DNA from: Yinghuangia elevatio
Lineage (GTDB): Bacteria; Actinomycetota; Actinomycetes; Streptomycetales; Streptomycetaceae
Assembly (NCBI RefSeq): GCF_040649515.1
Contig: NZ_JBEZFP010000022.1
Span: forward strand, 21,037-85,036
Direction: 5' to 3'
DNA: 64,000 bases
Below are positions 31,817 to 40,641 of this stretch, in pieces (positions within the stretch are counted from its first letter, which is position 1; every line of letters starts with the position of its first letter). The notes beneath the pieces were generated by a model. It searched no databases. It saw only the letters and a program-made list of their open reading frames with translations, and was not told the DNA's origin. The translations under genes and the position numbers were made by a program.

Positions 31817-33214
31817 ATGGCGGAGGTGGCGGATATGCGCGGTCCCGAGGACACGATCGCCGCGTTGCGGGACGGGTTGCCGGACGGAGTGCTGGTCACC
31901 GACCCCGACGTGGCGGCCTCGTACGCGCACGACATGGCGAATCTGTGCGCCGCCGGACGTCCCGCGGCGGTGGTGCTGGCCGAGACGGTCGAGCAGGTGC
32001 AGCACGTGATGCGGGTCGCCACGCGGCTGCGCGTGCCCGTCGTGCCGCAGGGCGCCCGCACCGGCCTGTCGGGCGGGGCCAACGCGGTCGACGGCTGCAT
32101 CCTGCTGTCGCTGGTCCGGATGGACCGCATCCTGGAGATCGACCCGGTGGACCGGGTCGCGGTCGTCGAACCCGGTGTCGTCAACGCCGATCTGTCCAAG
32201 GCCGCGGGGGAGTTCGGGCTGACGTACCCGCCCGACCCGTCGAGCTGGGAGACCTGCACGATCGGCGGGAACATCGGCACGGGGGCGGGCGGCCTGTGCT
32301 GCGTCAAGTACGGCGTGACCGCCGAGTACGTCCTCGGCCTCGACGTCGTCCTCGCCGACGGCGAACTGCTGCGCACGGGGCGGCGTACCGCGAAGGGCGT
32401 CGCCGGATACGACCTGACACGCCTGTTCGTGGGCGCCGAGGGCACCCTCGGGGTGGTCGTACGCGCGACCCTCGCGCTCCGCCCCACCCCGCCGCCCGCG
32501 CTCGCCCTCGTCGCGCAGTTCGACAGCACCGCCGCCGTGGGGCGCGCGGTCGCGGCCGTCACCGCCGCGGGGCACGTCCCGTCGCTCATGGAGCTGATGG
32601 ACGCGACCACCGTGCGGGCCGTCAACGACCTGGCCAACATGGGCCTGCCGGCGCAGACCGCGGCGCTGCTGATGGTCGCCGTGGACACGCCCGACCCCGG
32701 CCCCGAACTCGCCGCCATCGGACGGCTGTGCGAGGAGGCCGGCGCGTTCGAGGTGCTGGCCGCCGACGACGCCGAGCAGTCGGCGATGTTCCTGGCCGCC
32801 CGCCGCCTCGCCCTCCCGGCGTTGGAACGGCTCGGCACCGGCATGATCGACGACGTCGCGGTGCCGCGCTCGCGCCTGGCCGACATGCTGGACGGCGTCG
32901 CCCGGATCGCCGAGGAGCACGACACCGTCATCGGTGTGTGCGCGCACGCGGGCGACGGCAACACCCACCCCATCGTGATCTTCGACGCCGCCGACCCGGC
33001 CGCCGCGGAACGCGCGTCCGCCGCGTTCGGCGCGATCATGGGCCTCGGTCTCGCGCTGGGCGGGACCATCACCGGCGAACACGGCGTCGGTTCCCTGAAG
33101 CGCGACTGGCTCGCCCGCGAACTGGGCCCGGTGGGGGTACGCGTCCACCAGGCCGTCAAAGCCGCCTTCGACCCCCTGGGCATCCTCAACCCGGGCAAGG
33201 TCATCGCTTCCTGA
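31817..33214 (+). CDS. GlcD-type FAD-linked oxidase (glycolate/D-lactate dehydrogenase family)
   Basis: This 465-residue flavoprotein has an FAD-binding type 4 domain (about 50-225) with VVPQGARTGLSGGANAVDG and the Pro/Gly segment TIGGNIGTGAGG, and the FAD-oxidase C-terminal domain ending ITGEHGVGSLKRDWL...LNPGKVI. The His in GVCAHAGDGNTHP lies in the usual metal/substrate region. Substrates in the family are glycolate, D-lactate and other 2-hydroxy acids, and no GlcE or GlcF partner is present, so D-lactate or a related acid is plausible. A D-2-hydroxyglutarate role is also possible. Confidence 0.9.
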   Translation: MAEVADMRGPEDTIAALRDGLPDGVLVTDPDVAASYAHDMANLCAAGRPAAVVLAETVEQVQHVMRVATRLRVPVVPQGARTGLSGGANAVDGCILLSLVRMDRILEIDPVDRVAVVEPGVVNADLSKAAGEFGLTYPPDPSSWETCTIGGNIGTGAGGLCCVKYGVTAEYVLGLDVVLADGELLRTGRRTAKGVAGYDLTRLFVGAEGTLGVVVRATLALRPTPPPALALVAQFDSTAAVGRAVAAVTAAGHVPSLMELMDATTVRAVNDLANMGLPAQTAALLMVAVDTPDPGPELAAIGRLCEEAGAFEVLAADDAEQSAMFLAARRLALPALERLGTGMIDDVAVPRSRLADMLDGVARIAEEHDTVIGVCAHAGDGNTHPIVIFDAADPAAAERASAAFGAIMGLGLALGGTITGEHGVGSLKRDWLARELGPVGVRVHQAVKAAFDPLGILNPGKVIAS

Positions 33215-33279
33215 CGGTTCGTCAGCTTCGGAGCGCCCGCCGCCGCGGGCGTCGCAGGCGCCTGGCACAGTGCGGGCTC

Positions 33280-33867
33280 ATGGACATCGATCGGTTCTGG
33301 GCCATCGTCGAGGACGCCCGCACGGCGGCGCGCGAGAGCGGCGTGCCGGTGCACGAGGTGCTCGTGGACCGGCTCTCGGAGCTGTCCGTACCGGAGATCC
33401 TGGCGTACGGGGTGCGCTACGACGAGGCCCACGACGCGGTCTACCGCTGGGACATGTGGGCCGCGGCGTACCTGATCTTCGGCGGCTGCTCCGACGACGG
33501 CTTCGTCGACTTCCGCGCCGGGCTGATCGCCGCGGGCCGCACCTGGTACGAACGGGCCGCCGCCGATCCGGACTGTCTCGCCGGCCACCCCGACGCGGCC
33601 GAGCGGTCGGGCGCACGCCTCGAAGAGGTGTTCGCGCAGGAGGAGGTCGGCTACGCCGCCGCCATGGCGTACGAACGGGTCACCGGCGACCTGGACGGTT
33701 TCCACGCCGCACTGGAGCGACACGAGGAGGAGGCGGGCGCCGGTGCGGGCGCCGCCGAGGCCGTGGGCGACGTGGGCGACGACTCCATGGGCGAGTACTT
33801 CCGCTTCGACGACGACGAGATGCGCCGCAGATTGCCTCGCCTCGCTGCGTTGTTCGTGCGTGGTTGA
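33280..33867 (+). CDS. DUF4240 domain-containing protein
   Basis: This 195-residue acidic protein starts MDIDRFWAIVEDAR, the DUF4240 hallmark, followed by LAYGVRYDEAHDAVYRWDMWAAAYLI and the later DFRAGLIAAGRTWYERAAADPD. Function unknown. The last 45 residues are Glu/Gly/Ala-rich and end in FRFDDDEMRRRLPRLAALF. ATG 33280 lies eight bases after CACAGT and lacks a ribosome-binding site. Confidence 0.85.
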   Translation: MDIDRFWAIVEDARTAARESGVPVHEVLVDRLSELSVPEILAYGVRYDEAHDAVYRWDMWAAAYLIFGGCSDDGFVDFRAGLIAAGRTWYERAAADPDCLAGHPDAAERSGARLEEVFAQEEVGYAAAMAYERVTGDLDGFHAALERHEEEAGAGAGAAEAVGDVGDDSMGEYFRFDDDEMRRRLPRLAALFVRG

Positions 33868-33927
33868 GCGCCGGGCCGGGGTTGTTGCCGTGCGCGGGGG
33901 AGCGGGCGTGCGGCAAGATGCTGGGCC

Positions 33928-34851
33928 ATGGCGACGCCTCACTCCTCGATACCGGTCGCGGGCTGGTATCCCGATCCCGAGCACGACGGATACGTGCGCT
34001 ATTGGGACGGTGCGGCCTGGGATCCGGAATCGAGCCGGCCTAGCGCCGACTTCGAGCAGGCGCACGGTCGAATCATCCAGGGCGAGGTCATCGCGGCCGA
34101 GTCGGTGCCGTTCGACCACCTGGCGCCGGAGGAGGCCGCACGCCCGGCCGGCGGACCGCAGAGCGGACCGGCCCACGGCGACGTGCCGTTCATCCCCCCG
34201 CCCCGGCAGGAGTTGTTCCCGCAGCCCCGCTGGCGGCCCGCGGTCCTGTCCCGCAGGTTCCTCGCGCGGCTCGTGGACCTGGTCGTGCCCCTCGGCGTCG
34301 GCGCCGGGGTCGCGGCCGTCATGGTCCCGCCGGCCGTCGAGCACGTGCGGGACAAGATGGACCGGGTGCGCTACGAGGGCCGCACCGAGACCGTGTGGCT
34401 GGTCGACGGCACCACCACGGCCGCCGCGCTGGGCGTCCTGGGGGCCGTGCTGGCCGCGATGTTCCTGTACGAGGTGCTCCCCACCTGGCGCTGGGGCCGC
34501 TCGCTCGGCAAACGGGTGTTCGGGCTGCGTGTCGCGGACGTGGGTACGCACGCCCCGCCGACGTTCCGTCAGTCCACGGTGCGGTGGCTCGTGTTCGTGG
34601 TCCCGGGACTGCTCCTGGTGGGCGTCGTGGGCCTGGTGCGCGGCGCGCTGGACGCGCCCGCGCGGCGGATGTGGCACGACCAGGCGGCCCGCACGTTCGT
34701 GGGCGGGGAGAGCGAGCGGCGCGCGGCGGCCTCGGGCGGCGGCCCGAGCGGCCCGGCCGGCGGTTCACGCGGCGCGGCGGGCAATGGTGCGGCGCGCGGC
34801 CGCGCGGCGAGTGCCGCCACCGCGGGCGGGCGGCGCCGGGCGCGCCGGTGA
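33928..34851 (+). CDS. RDD-family membrane protein with N-terminal DUF2510
   Basis: This 307-residue protein begins with a DUF2510 motif (about 9-35: VAGWYPDPEHDGYVRYWDG), then a linker, then an RDD domain (about 105-270) with the RFLARLVDLVVPLG start, two or three membrane segments and GRSLGKRVFGLRVAD. The C terminus is an Arg/Ala/Gly-rich basic tail. RDD proteins are of mostly unknown function; some have been linked to ion transport. It is followed by a second RDD gene, so the two may act together. Confidence 0.87.
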   Translation: MATPHSSIPVAGWYPDPEHDGYVRYWDGAAWDPESSRPSADFEQAHGRIIQGEVIAAESVPFDHLAPEEAARPAGGPQSGPAHGDVPFIPPPRQELFPQPRWRPAVLSRRFLARLVDLVVPLGVGAGVAAVMVPPAVEHVRDKMDRVRYEGRTETVWLVDGTTTAAALGVLGAVLAAMFLYEVLPTWRWGRSLGKRVFGLRVADVGTHAPPTFRQSTVRWLVFVVPGLLLVGVVGLVRGALDAPARRMWHDQAARTFVGGESERRAAASGGGPSGPAGGSRGAAGNGAARGRAASAATAGGRRRARR

Positions 34852-34919
34852 CGACGCGCCATGCCCTCAAATGGGCTATTTGCACAAAAACGTACTAACC
34901 ATCGCTTCTACTGGTCGCC

Positions 34920-35615
34920 ATGAGCACCAGCGAACCCCCGGAGCCCCCGGACCCCTTCCGGAAGGATCCCGCCGGCCAGGATCCGGCCGGCCAGGACCCG
35001 TTCGGGCAGGGCGCGGGCCAGGACCGGCCGGGGCAGCCGCCGTACGGCCAGGAGCCGCCCGGGCAGCAGCCGCCGTACGGCCGACCGCCGGGCGAGCAGC
35101 CTCCCGGCGGCACGTACGGGCAGCCGCCGTACGGCCAGATGCCGCCCCCGCCGGGCGGCTACGACACCGGCTTCAACGCCGGCCCCGTGCTCGCGGGCAG
35201 CGGACGCCGCTTCCTCGCGCGCCTCGTCGACCTGCTGGTGTACCTCGCCTTCAGCTGTGCGATCGGCCTCGCGTTCGTCGGCACCGACCCCGACGACGTC
35301 GACTTCGGCAAGCAGGCCGGGGCGGGCGCCGTGGCCACGGTCCTGTACTTCCTGTACGAGGGCTTCATGCTCAACAACAACGGCCAGACGCTCGGCAAGA
35401 TGGCGACCAAGATCCGCGTGGTCCGGGTCGCCGACGGCGGCCCCGTCCAGGGTTCGCCGGCCTGGACGCGAGCGGGCGTGTTCGCGCTGCCGCTCGTCGT
35501 GCCGTGCGCCGGCATCGTCTTCTTCGTGGTGAACTGCCTGTGGCACCTGTGGGACCAGCCGTGGCAGCAGTGCCTGCACGACAAGGCCGCGAAGACCACA
35601 GTGATCCGCGTCTGA
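34920..35615 (+). CDS. RDD-family membrane protein with Pro/Gly/Gln-rich N terminus
   Basis: This 231-residue protein has about 85 residues of repeats such as GQDP and PPYGQ, then an RDD domain (about 93-228) with GRRFLARLVDLLVYLAFSCAIGL and GQTLGKMATKIRVVRV. Three membrane segments are likely. The upstream 60 bases are unusually AT-rich and hold TTGCAC and TTCTAC, a possible promoter with the start codon nearby. A paralogue lies directly upstream. The repetitive N terminus is probably disordered and cytoplasmic. Confidence 0.87.
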   Translation: MSTSEPPEPPDPFRKDPAGQDPAGQDPFGQGAGQDRPGQPPYGQEPPGQQPPYGRPPGEQPPGGTYGQPPYGQMPPPPGGYDTGFNAGPVLAGSGRRFLARLVDLLVYLAFSCAIGLAFVGTDPDDVDFGKQAGAGAVATVLYFLYEGFMLNNNGQTLGKMATKIRVVRVADGGPVQGSPAWTRAGVFALPLVVPCAGIVFFVVNCLWHLWDQPWQQCLHDKAAKTTVIRV

Positions 35616-35636
35616 CGTGCGGCCCCGAACGCGGGT

Positions 35637-35667
35637 GTGCCGGGCCACTCCCAACGTGGCCCGGCAC
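35637..35667. terminator. Bidirectional terminator after the second RDD gene
   Basis: GTGCCGGGCCAC (35637-35648) pairs perfectly with GTGGCCCGGCAC (35656-35667) around a seven-base loop, between convergent genes. Confidence 0.8.
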
Positions 35668-35727
35668 CGCGCCTTTCCCTGGTGGCTCCCTCGGGCGGCT
35701 TCGGCCCCCGGGGGACGCGACAGAGCC

Positions 35728-35973
35728 CTAACGCCGGCGGTCCGACGGCGTACGGCCCGATCCCGTCCCGTGGCTCCTGCGGCGCACTGCCCTCGACCGG
35801 ACCGGAGCCCGGGTCAGATGCAGGACAGTCGCCGTCCCGAGCACGACCCCGAGCAGTGCCGCGACCGCGGCGCCGCCCGGAGACCGGGTTCCGGAGAGCA
35901 CGAGGAACAACGCGGTCGCGGTGACTGCGACCAGCGCTCCAAACGACAGATGGGTGATGTCGAGTCGGTTCAC
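35728..35973 (-). CDS. Small two-segment membrane protein
   Basis: This 81-residue protein has two hydrophobic stretches (about 10-27 and 32-52) and a strongly basic Arg/Ser-rich C-terminal tail. Start GTG 35973 has GGGGAGG about ten bases upstream; an ATG 36 bases earlier is also in frame. No family recognised. It is divergent to the M6 protease gene and convergent to the RDD gene. Support comes from composition and the ribosome-binding site only. Confidence 0.55.
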   Translation of the reverse strand: MNRLDITHLSFGALVAVTATALFLVLSGTRSPGGAAVAALLGVVLGTATVLHLTRAPVRSRAVRRRSHGTGSGRTPSDRRR

Positions 35974-36096
35974 GGCCGGCCCACCTCCCCGCCTTGGCCG
36001 GGGCCTCATGGCCCGGGTCCTCGGGCCACGGTACTCCGTCCCCCGTAGGCGTTCCCACCGGAAGCTGTCGGCGAACACCGCGAACACGGAGCTGCC

Positions 36097-38046
36097 ATGG
36101 GTGACTTGAGGAATCTCCCGGGGAACGGAAGGACGCACCGAGGGGTGCGCCCGGCCGCCGCCCTGGCCGTCGCGGGGCTGGCCTGCTGCCTTCTCGCGGG
36201 TACCGGACAGGGCCCGGGCGGCGCCACGGCGGCCGGCTCGGCGGAGAGCCCCGCTCCCGCTCCCACCCGTGCCCCCGCGCTGGGCGACGACCTGCCCGGC
36301 CCCTTCACCGAGTCCCGCCGCACACAGCGCGACGCGGCCGTCTCCTCCGTCGTGACCGCGTCCCAGAGCCTCGGCAGGGGACCGCACAGCGCGCCCGATG
36401 TCGTCGAGCTCCCGAAGGGTCCGAAAGTCCAACTCCGACCGCCCTCGCACGCCCGGGTGTTCGTGATCCTGGTCGAGTTCGGCGACCGCGTCGCCCGGGC
36501 CGCCGACCAGGGCGGCGGGCCGGCCGCGCCCCCCGAACAGCCCGGCACCGACCCGGAACAGCCCGGCAGCGAACCGGCGTCCGGCGGCCTGCCCGGACCG
36601 CGGCACGCCACGATTCCGGAACCGGACCGCAGCCTCGACACCACGACCGTCTGGCACCCGACGTTCGACCGCGGGTACTTCCACGAGATCTTCTTCGGCG
36701 ACGGCTCGCACGGGCCCTCACTCGCCACGCACTACCGTGCCCAGTCCTCGGGCCGCATGGAGATCGACGGCAACGTCACCGACTGGGTGCGCGTGCCGTG
36801 GAACGAAGCCCGCTACGGCAACAACAACTGCGGCTCCCAGGTCTGCACCAACGCGTGGGACCTGGTCCGCGACGCCATGAACGAGTGGGCCGGCAGCCTC
36901 TCCGCCCACGGCCTGTCCACCCGTCAGATCTCCGACGCACTCGCGCCCTTCGACCTCTGGGACCGCGACGACCACGACCGCGACGGGGTGTTCGACGAAC
37001 CGGACGGCTACATCGACCACCTGGAGATCGTGAAGGCCGGCGTGGACGAGGCCGCGGGCGGCGGCGCGCAGGGCGCCGACGCCCTGTGGTCGCACCGCTG
37101 GTACGCGTACGGCGACCAGGCCGGACGCACCGGCCCGCCCGGCAACCTCGCGGGCGGCACCCGGGTCGGCGGCACCGGCATGTGGGCCGGCGACTACACC
37201 CTCCAGGCCGAGAACGGCGGACTGGGCGTCATCGCCCACGAGTTCGGCCACGACCTGGGTCTCCCGGACCTCTACGACCGGCGCGACGCACTCAGCGGCT
37301 CCCCGGTCGGCTTCTGGTCCCTTATGGGCCTGGGCGGCTACCTGGGCGACGGCGGCACGGGCGGCGTCGGAAACTCACCCGGCTCTCTGTCCGCCTGGGA
37401 CCGCATGCAACTGGGCTGGCTCGACTGGATGATCGCCGACCCCAAGACCGCCACCACGACGATGCTGGCGCCGCTCCAGTCCACCGGCGACCCGCAGGCC
37501 GTCCTGATCCCGCTGCCCGCCCGCAAGGGCAGTACGAAACCGCGCTGGTACGTCGTCGAGAACCGGCAGTACGCCGGCACCGACGCCGTCCTGCGTACCG
37601 GCCCCTACGACGGCCAGGCCGGGACCGAGGGCTCCAGCCACTTCCCGTACGGCTCAGGCGTCATGGTGTGGCTCTGGGACGCCTCCTACGCCGACAACGA
37701 CGTCGCCGACCACCCCGGGCAGGGCCTGATCCTGCCCGTCGACGCCCACCCCGACCCGCTCATGGTCGACGGCGGTACGCCCGCGCGTGGTCGCCTGGCC
37801 ACCTTCGACGCGCCCTTCTCCGCCGCCGAGGAGCGGACCGACCCCGTGCTGATCGGCTCGTCCGGCCGGCGTACGACGCTCGGCGCCCGCCCCGGCACGC
37901 CCGCCTTCGACGACCGGTCCACGGCTTACTGGTCCTCGCGCGCACCCCTGGCCGGGGTCAAGGTGGCGGCCGCCGGGGTGCGCGTCGAAGTCGACGGCAA
38001 GGCCCGCACCGGCGAAGCGGTCCGTGTCACCGTCAAACCGAGCTGA
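36097..38046 (+). CDS. Secreted M6-family (immune-inhibitor-A-like) metalloprotease
   Basis: This 649-residue zinc protease has a twin-arginine-free signal peptide (about 14-46), a pro-region, and the catalytic motif HEFGHDLGLPD with H381, E382 and H385. The segment GNVTDWVRVPW and the FWSLMGLGGYL part are typical of M6 proteins. A Pro/Gln-rich insert (about 135-170) precedes the core. Asp-rich sequence around 287-305 (DRDDHDRDGVFDEPDG) looks like a calcium loop. The C-terminal 150 residues are the M6 beta domain. It should be secreted and digest extracellular protein. Start ATG 36097 has GGAG upstream. Confidence 0.92.
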   Translation: MGDLRNLPGNGRTHRGVRPAAALAVAGLACCLLAGTGQGPGGATAAGSAESPAPAPTRAPALGDDLPGPFTESRRTQRDAAVSSVVTASQSLGRGPHSAPDVVELPKGPKVQLRPPSHARVFVILVEFGDRVARAADQGGGPAAPPEQPGTDPEQPGSEPASGGLPGPRHATIPEPDRSLDTTTVWHPTFDRGYFHEIFFGDGSHGPSLATHYRAQSSGRMEIDGNVTDWVRVPWNEARYGNNNCGSQVCTNAWDLVRDAMNEWAGSLSAHGLSTRQISDALAPFDLWDRDDHDRDGVFDEPDGYIDHLEIVKAGVDEAAGGGAQGADALWSHRWYAYGDQAGRTGPPGNLAGGTRVGGTGMWAGDYTLQAENGGLGVIAHEFGHDLGLPDLYDRRDALSGSPVGFWSLMGLGGYLGDGGTGGVGNSPGSLSAWDRMQLGWLDWMIADPKTATTTMLAPLQSTGDPQAVLIPLPARKGSTKPRWYVVENRQYAGTDAVLRTGPYDGQAGTEGSSHFPYGSGVMVWLWDASYADNDVADHPGQGLILPVDAHPDPLMVDGGTPARGRLATFDAPFSAAEERTDPVLIGSSGRRTTLGARPGTPAFDDRSTAYWSSRAPLAGVKVAAAGVRVEVDGKARTGEAVRVTVKPS

Positions 38047-38076
38047 CCGGCCCCGGCCCGCGGCTGCCGCGCCCCG

Positions 38077-38180
38077 CCGTCCGCTCACGCGACGACCGCT
38101 TGGGCAACGACCGCTTGGGCAACGACCGCGCCCCCACCGTCAGCGCCCCCGCCGTCCGCTCACGCGCCCGTCCGCTCACG
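38077..38180. repeat. Nested tandem repeats reaching into the 3' end of the nicotinamidase gene
   Basis: Two 15-bp units ACGACCGCTTGGGCA (38092-38121) with a partial third, flanked by three copies of CCGTCCGCTCACGCG-type sequence. The last copy contains the nicotinamidase stop codon at 38176-38178. Confidence 0.7.
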
Positions 38181-38805
38181 CGACGACAGGACGACCCACC
38201 AACTCGATTCCCGCGTCGCGCATTTCGTCCACGGCCCGCTGCGTGGTCGGGGCTGCGACGCCTGCCGTCATCGCCAGCAGCACGCGCGTCCCGAACCCCT
38301 CGCGGGCGGCGTCCAGCGCAGTCGCCCGCACGCAGTGGTCCGTCGCGATGCCGACGACGTCGACGTCCGTGACCCCGCGCGCTCGCAGCCAGTCCGCGAG
38401 CGACGAGCCGTCGTCGGCCGCGCCCTCGAAGCCGCTGTACGCCGCCGCGTGGGCGCCCTTGGAGAACACCTCCTCGACCTCGCCCCGCTCGACGGCGGGG
38501 GCGAACGCCGGGTGGAACGCCGCGCCCGGCGTGCCCGCCACGCAGTGCACCGGCCAACTGCCCACGTAGTCGGGGGAGTCCGAGAAGTGCGGGCCCGGGT
38601 CGACGTGGTGGTCCCGGGTCGCCACCACGTGCGCGTACGCCGTCGCGCCGCCCGGCACGTGCGCCGGGTCCGGCGGCTGCTCGGCCGCGTTGTGCGCGAC
38701 ATGGTCGCGGATCGCCTCGGCGACCCCGGCGCCGCCGCCGACGGCGAGGCTGCCGCCTTCGCAGAAGTCGTTCTGCACGTCGACGACGATCAGTGCGCGG
38801 GTCAT
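38176..38805 (-). CDS. pncA: Nicotinamidase
   Basis: This 209-residue isochorismatase-fold hydrolase converts nicotinamide to nicotinate for NAD salvage. The catalytic triad is visible: D in VVDVQNDF, K in FSKGAH, and the nucleophilic Cys in ATDHCVRATALDA. Metal ligands are in the ATRDHHVDPG region (D and two His). ATG 38805 has GAGGAGCC upstream. The upstream gene is pncB, which uses the nicotinate product, and ends 22 bases before this start, so they form one operon. It converges with the M6 protease gene. Confidence 0.93.
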   Translation of the reverse strand: MTRALIVVDVQNDFCEGGSLAVGGGAGVAEAIRDHVAHNAAEQPPDPAHVPGGATAYAHVVATRDHHVDPGPHFSDSPDYVGSWPVHCVAGTPGAAFHPAFAPAVERGEVEEVFSKGAHAAAYSGFEGAADDGSSLADWLRARGVTDVDVVGIATDHCVRATALDAAREGFGTRVLLAMTAGVAAPTTQRAVDEMRDAGIELVGRPVVA

Positions 38806-38827
38806 GGTGCGGGCTCCTCTCGGGAGA

Positions 38828-40213
38828 TCACTCGTAGATGGTCGGCAGGACCGGCTCGCCGCGGGACAACTGCGTCGCGGACAGCGGCAGTTCCGCGCGG
38901 GAGCGCTCGTGTCGCTCACGCGCCTCGGCGAGCGGCTCGCGGCCCACGGTCTCGCCGCCGAGGACCAGCGGCACGAGCAGTTCGCGCAGCTCCGGGCCGA
39001 CCGGCCCGGTCTCGCCGGTGCGCAGCACCTCGGCCTCGGCGACGCCGTCCGCGTCGTACGCGCGCAGCGCCGTCTTCCGCCCGCCGTGGCTCGGCTTGCC
39101 CGGGGACTTCTTGGCCACCGCCACCAGCGGCGCGTCCGGCTCGTCGGAGGCGGCGCGGGCGACCAGCTTGTAGACGAGGGACGCGGTCGGGTGGCCGCTG
39201 CCGGTCACCAACTGCGTGCCCACGCCGTACGCGTCCACCGGCGCCGCACGCAGCGCGGCGATGGCGTACTCGTCGAGGTCGCTGGTCACCACGATGCGCG
39301 TCTTGGCGGCGCCGAGGTCGTCGAGCTGGCGGCGCACCCGGTGGGCGAGCAGTAGCAGGTCGCCGGAGTCCAGGCGCACCGCGCCCAGTTCGGGCCCGGC
39401 CAGCTCGACCGCGGTGCGGACCGCCTCCGCCACGTCGTACGTGTCGACCAGCAGCGTGGTGTCCTTGCCCAGCGCCGCGATCTGGGCCGCGAAGGCGTCG
39501 CGCTCGCCGTCGTGCAGCAGCGTGAAGGAGTGCGCGCTCGTGCCCACGGTCGGGATCCCGTACGCCTGCCCGGCCCGCAGGTTGGACGTGCTGGCGAACC
39601 CGGCGATGTACGCCGCCCGCGCCGCGGCCACCGCCGCCTCCTCGTGCGTGCGCCGGGACCCCATCTCGATGCACGGCCGCCCGGCGGACGCGGAGGTCAT
39701 CCGGGACGCCGCCGCGGCCACCGCGCAGTCGTGGTTGAGCACCGACAGGATCAGTGTCTCCAGCAGCACGGCCTCGGCGAAGGTGCCCTCCACGACGAGG
39801 ATCGGCGAGCCGGGGAACCAGCACTCGCCTTCCGGGTAGCCGTACAGGTTGCCGCGGAAGCGGTAGTCGGCCAGCCAGTCGAGGGTCGCCTGCCCCACTA
39901 CCTGGTTCTCGGCGAGGTAGGCGAGCGTCTCGTCGTCGAACCGGAACGCCTCGACGGCGTCGAGGAGGCGGCCGGTCCCGGCCACCACGCCGTAGCGGCG
40001 GCCCTCGGGCAGGCGCCGGGCGAAGACCTCGAACACCGAGTGCCGGTGCGCCGCGCCGCTGCGCAGCGCGGCCTCGACCATGGTCAGCTCGTAGTGGTCG
40101 GTGAGCAGCGCGGTGCCGGCGCCGCCGGCGGCCCGGGCGGTGCCCGCAGTTGTCCCCGCAGCTGCCCCCGGAGTCGTCCCCGCTGTTGTCGCGGCATTCC
40201 CCATCGCGTTCAT
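38828..40213 (-). CDS. pncB: Nicotinate phosphoribosyltransferase
   Basis: This 461-residue enzyme joins nicotinate to PRPP to make NaMN, the second step of the Preiss-Handler route. Family segments are LLTDHYELTMVEAAL, FEVFARRLPEGRRYGVVAG, ILVVEGTFAEAVLLET, IEMGSRRTHEE, TSNLRAGQ and AVRLDSGDLLLLAHRVRRQLD. The first 38 residues are a Thr/Ala/Gly-rich extension. Start ATG 40213 is seven bases after TATGCT, so the mRNA is probably leaderless. A 15-bp palindrome upstream may be the binding site of an NAD-metabolism regulator. Confidence 0.93.
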   Translation of the reverse strand: MNAMGNAATTAGTTPGAAAGTTAGTARAAGGAGTALLTDHYELTMVEAALRSGAAHRHSVFEVFARRLPEGRRYGVVAGTGRLLDAVEAFRFDDETLAYLAENQVVGQATLDWLADYRFRGNLYGYPEGECWFPGSPILVVEGTFAEAVLLETLILSVLNHDCAVAAAASRMTSASAGRPCIEMGSRRTHEEAAVAAARAAYIAGFASTSNLRAGQAYGIPTVGTSAHSFTLLHDGERDAFAAQIAALGKDTTLLVDTYDVAEAVRTAVELAGPELGAVRLDSGDLLLLAHRVRRQLDDLGAAKTRIVVTSDLDEYAIAALRAAPVDAYGVGTQLVTGSGHPTASLVYKLVARAASDEPDAPLVAVAKKSPGKPSHGGRKTALRAYDADGVAEAEVLRTGETGPVGPELRELLVPLVLGGETVGREPLAEARERHERSRAELPLSATQLSRGEPVLPTIYE

Positions 40214-40220
40214 ACGAGCG

Positions 40221-40251
40221 AGCATAGCACCACTACTCGTCAGACTGACGA
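40221..40251 (-). promoter_or_regulatory. pncB promoter with palindromic operator
   Basis: On the minus strand a TATGCT -10 box (40226 down to 40221) precedes the start codon by seven bases. Upstream of it lies the 15-bp palindrome TCGTCAGACTGACGA (40237-40251), within the spacer/-35 area. GTCA...TGAC palindromes are known for NrtR-type NAD regulators, so this is a reasonable operator guess. clpS starts 80 bases away on the other strand. Confidence 0.5.
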
Positions 40252-40330
40252 TTAGTCGGCGGCGTTTCGCCGCTGGAGGTCCCGCGGGGCACGTTCGCCA
40301 CGGCCAACCGCTGATGGGAGCATGGGGCCC

Positions 40331-40621
40331 ATGAGTGTCGCGCCCGTCGAGGTCGAGAAGCCGGAGTCGGACGAGGAGGTCCTTCCCGACACACCTTGGG
40401 TCTGCATTGTGTGGAACGACCCCATCAACCTCATGTCGTACGTGACGTATGTCTTCCAGAGCTACTTCGGCTACACCAAGAAGAAGGCCGAGAAGCTCAT
40501 GCTCGACGTGCACAACAAGGGCCGTGCCGTCGTCTCCTCGGGCACCCGCGAGGAGATGGAGCGCGACGTCAACGCCATGCACGGGTACGGCCTTTGGGCG
40601 ACCGTCCAGCACGACAAGTGA
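40331..40621 (+). CDS. clpS: ATP-dependent Clp protease adaptor ClpS
   Basis: This 96-residue adaptor delivers N-degron substrates to the ClpA/C-ClpP protease. The binding-pocket elements WNDPINLMSYVTYVF and the helix EKLMLDVHNKGRAVVSSGTREE are present. Start ATG 40331 has GGGAG about ten bases upstream; an ATG nine bases earlier is too close to that site. The DUF2017 gene follows 20 bases downstream and the JAMM protease gene after that, a conserved actinobacterial order. Confidence 0.95.
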   Translation: MSVAPVEVEKPESDEEVLPDTPWVCIVWNDPINLMSYVTYVFQSYFGYTKKKAEKLMLDVHNKGRAVVSSGTREEMERDVNAMHGYGLWATVQHDK

Positions 40622-40641
40622 CCACCGGGAGAACCTGAGCA

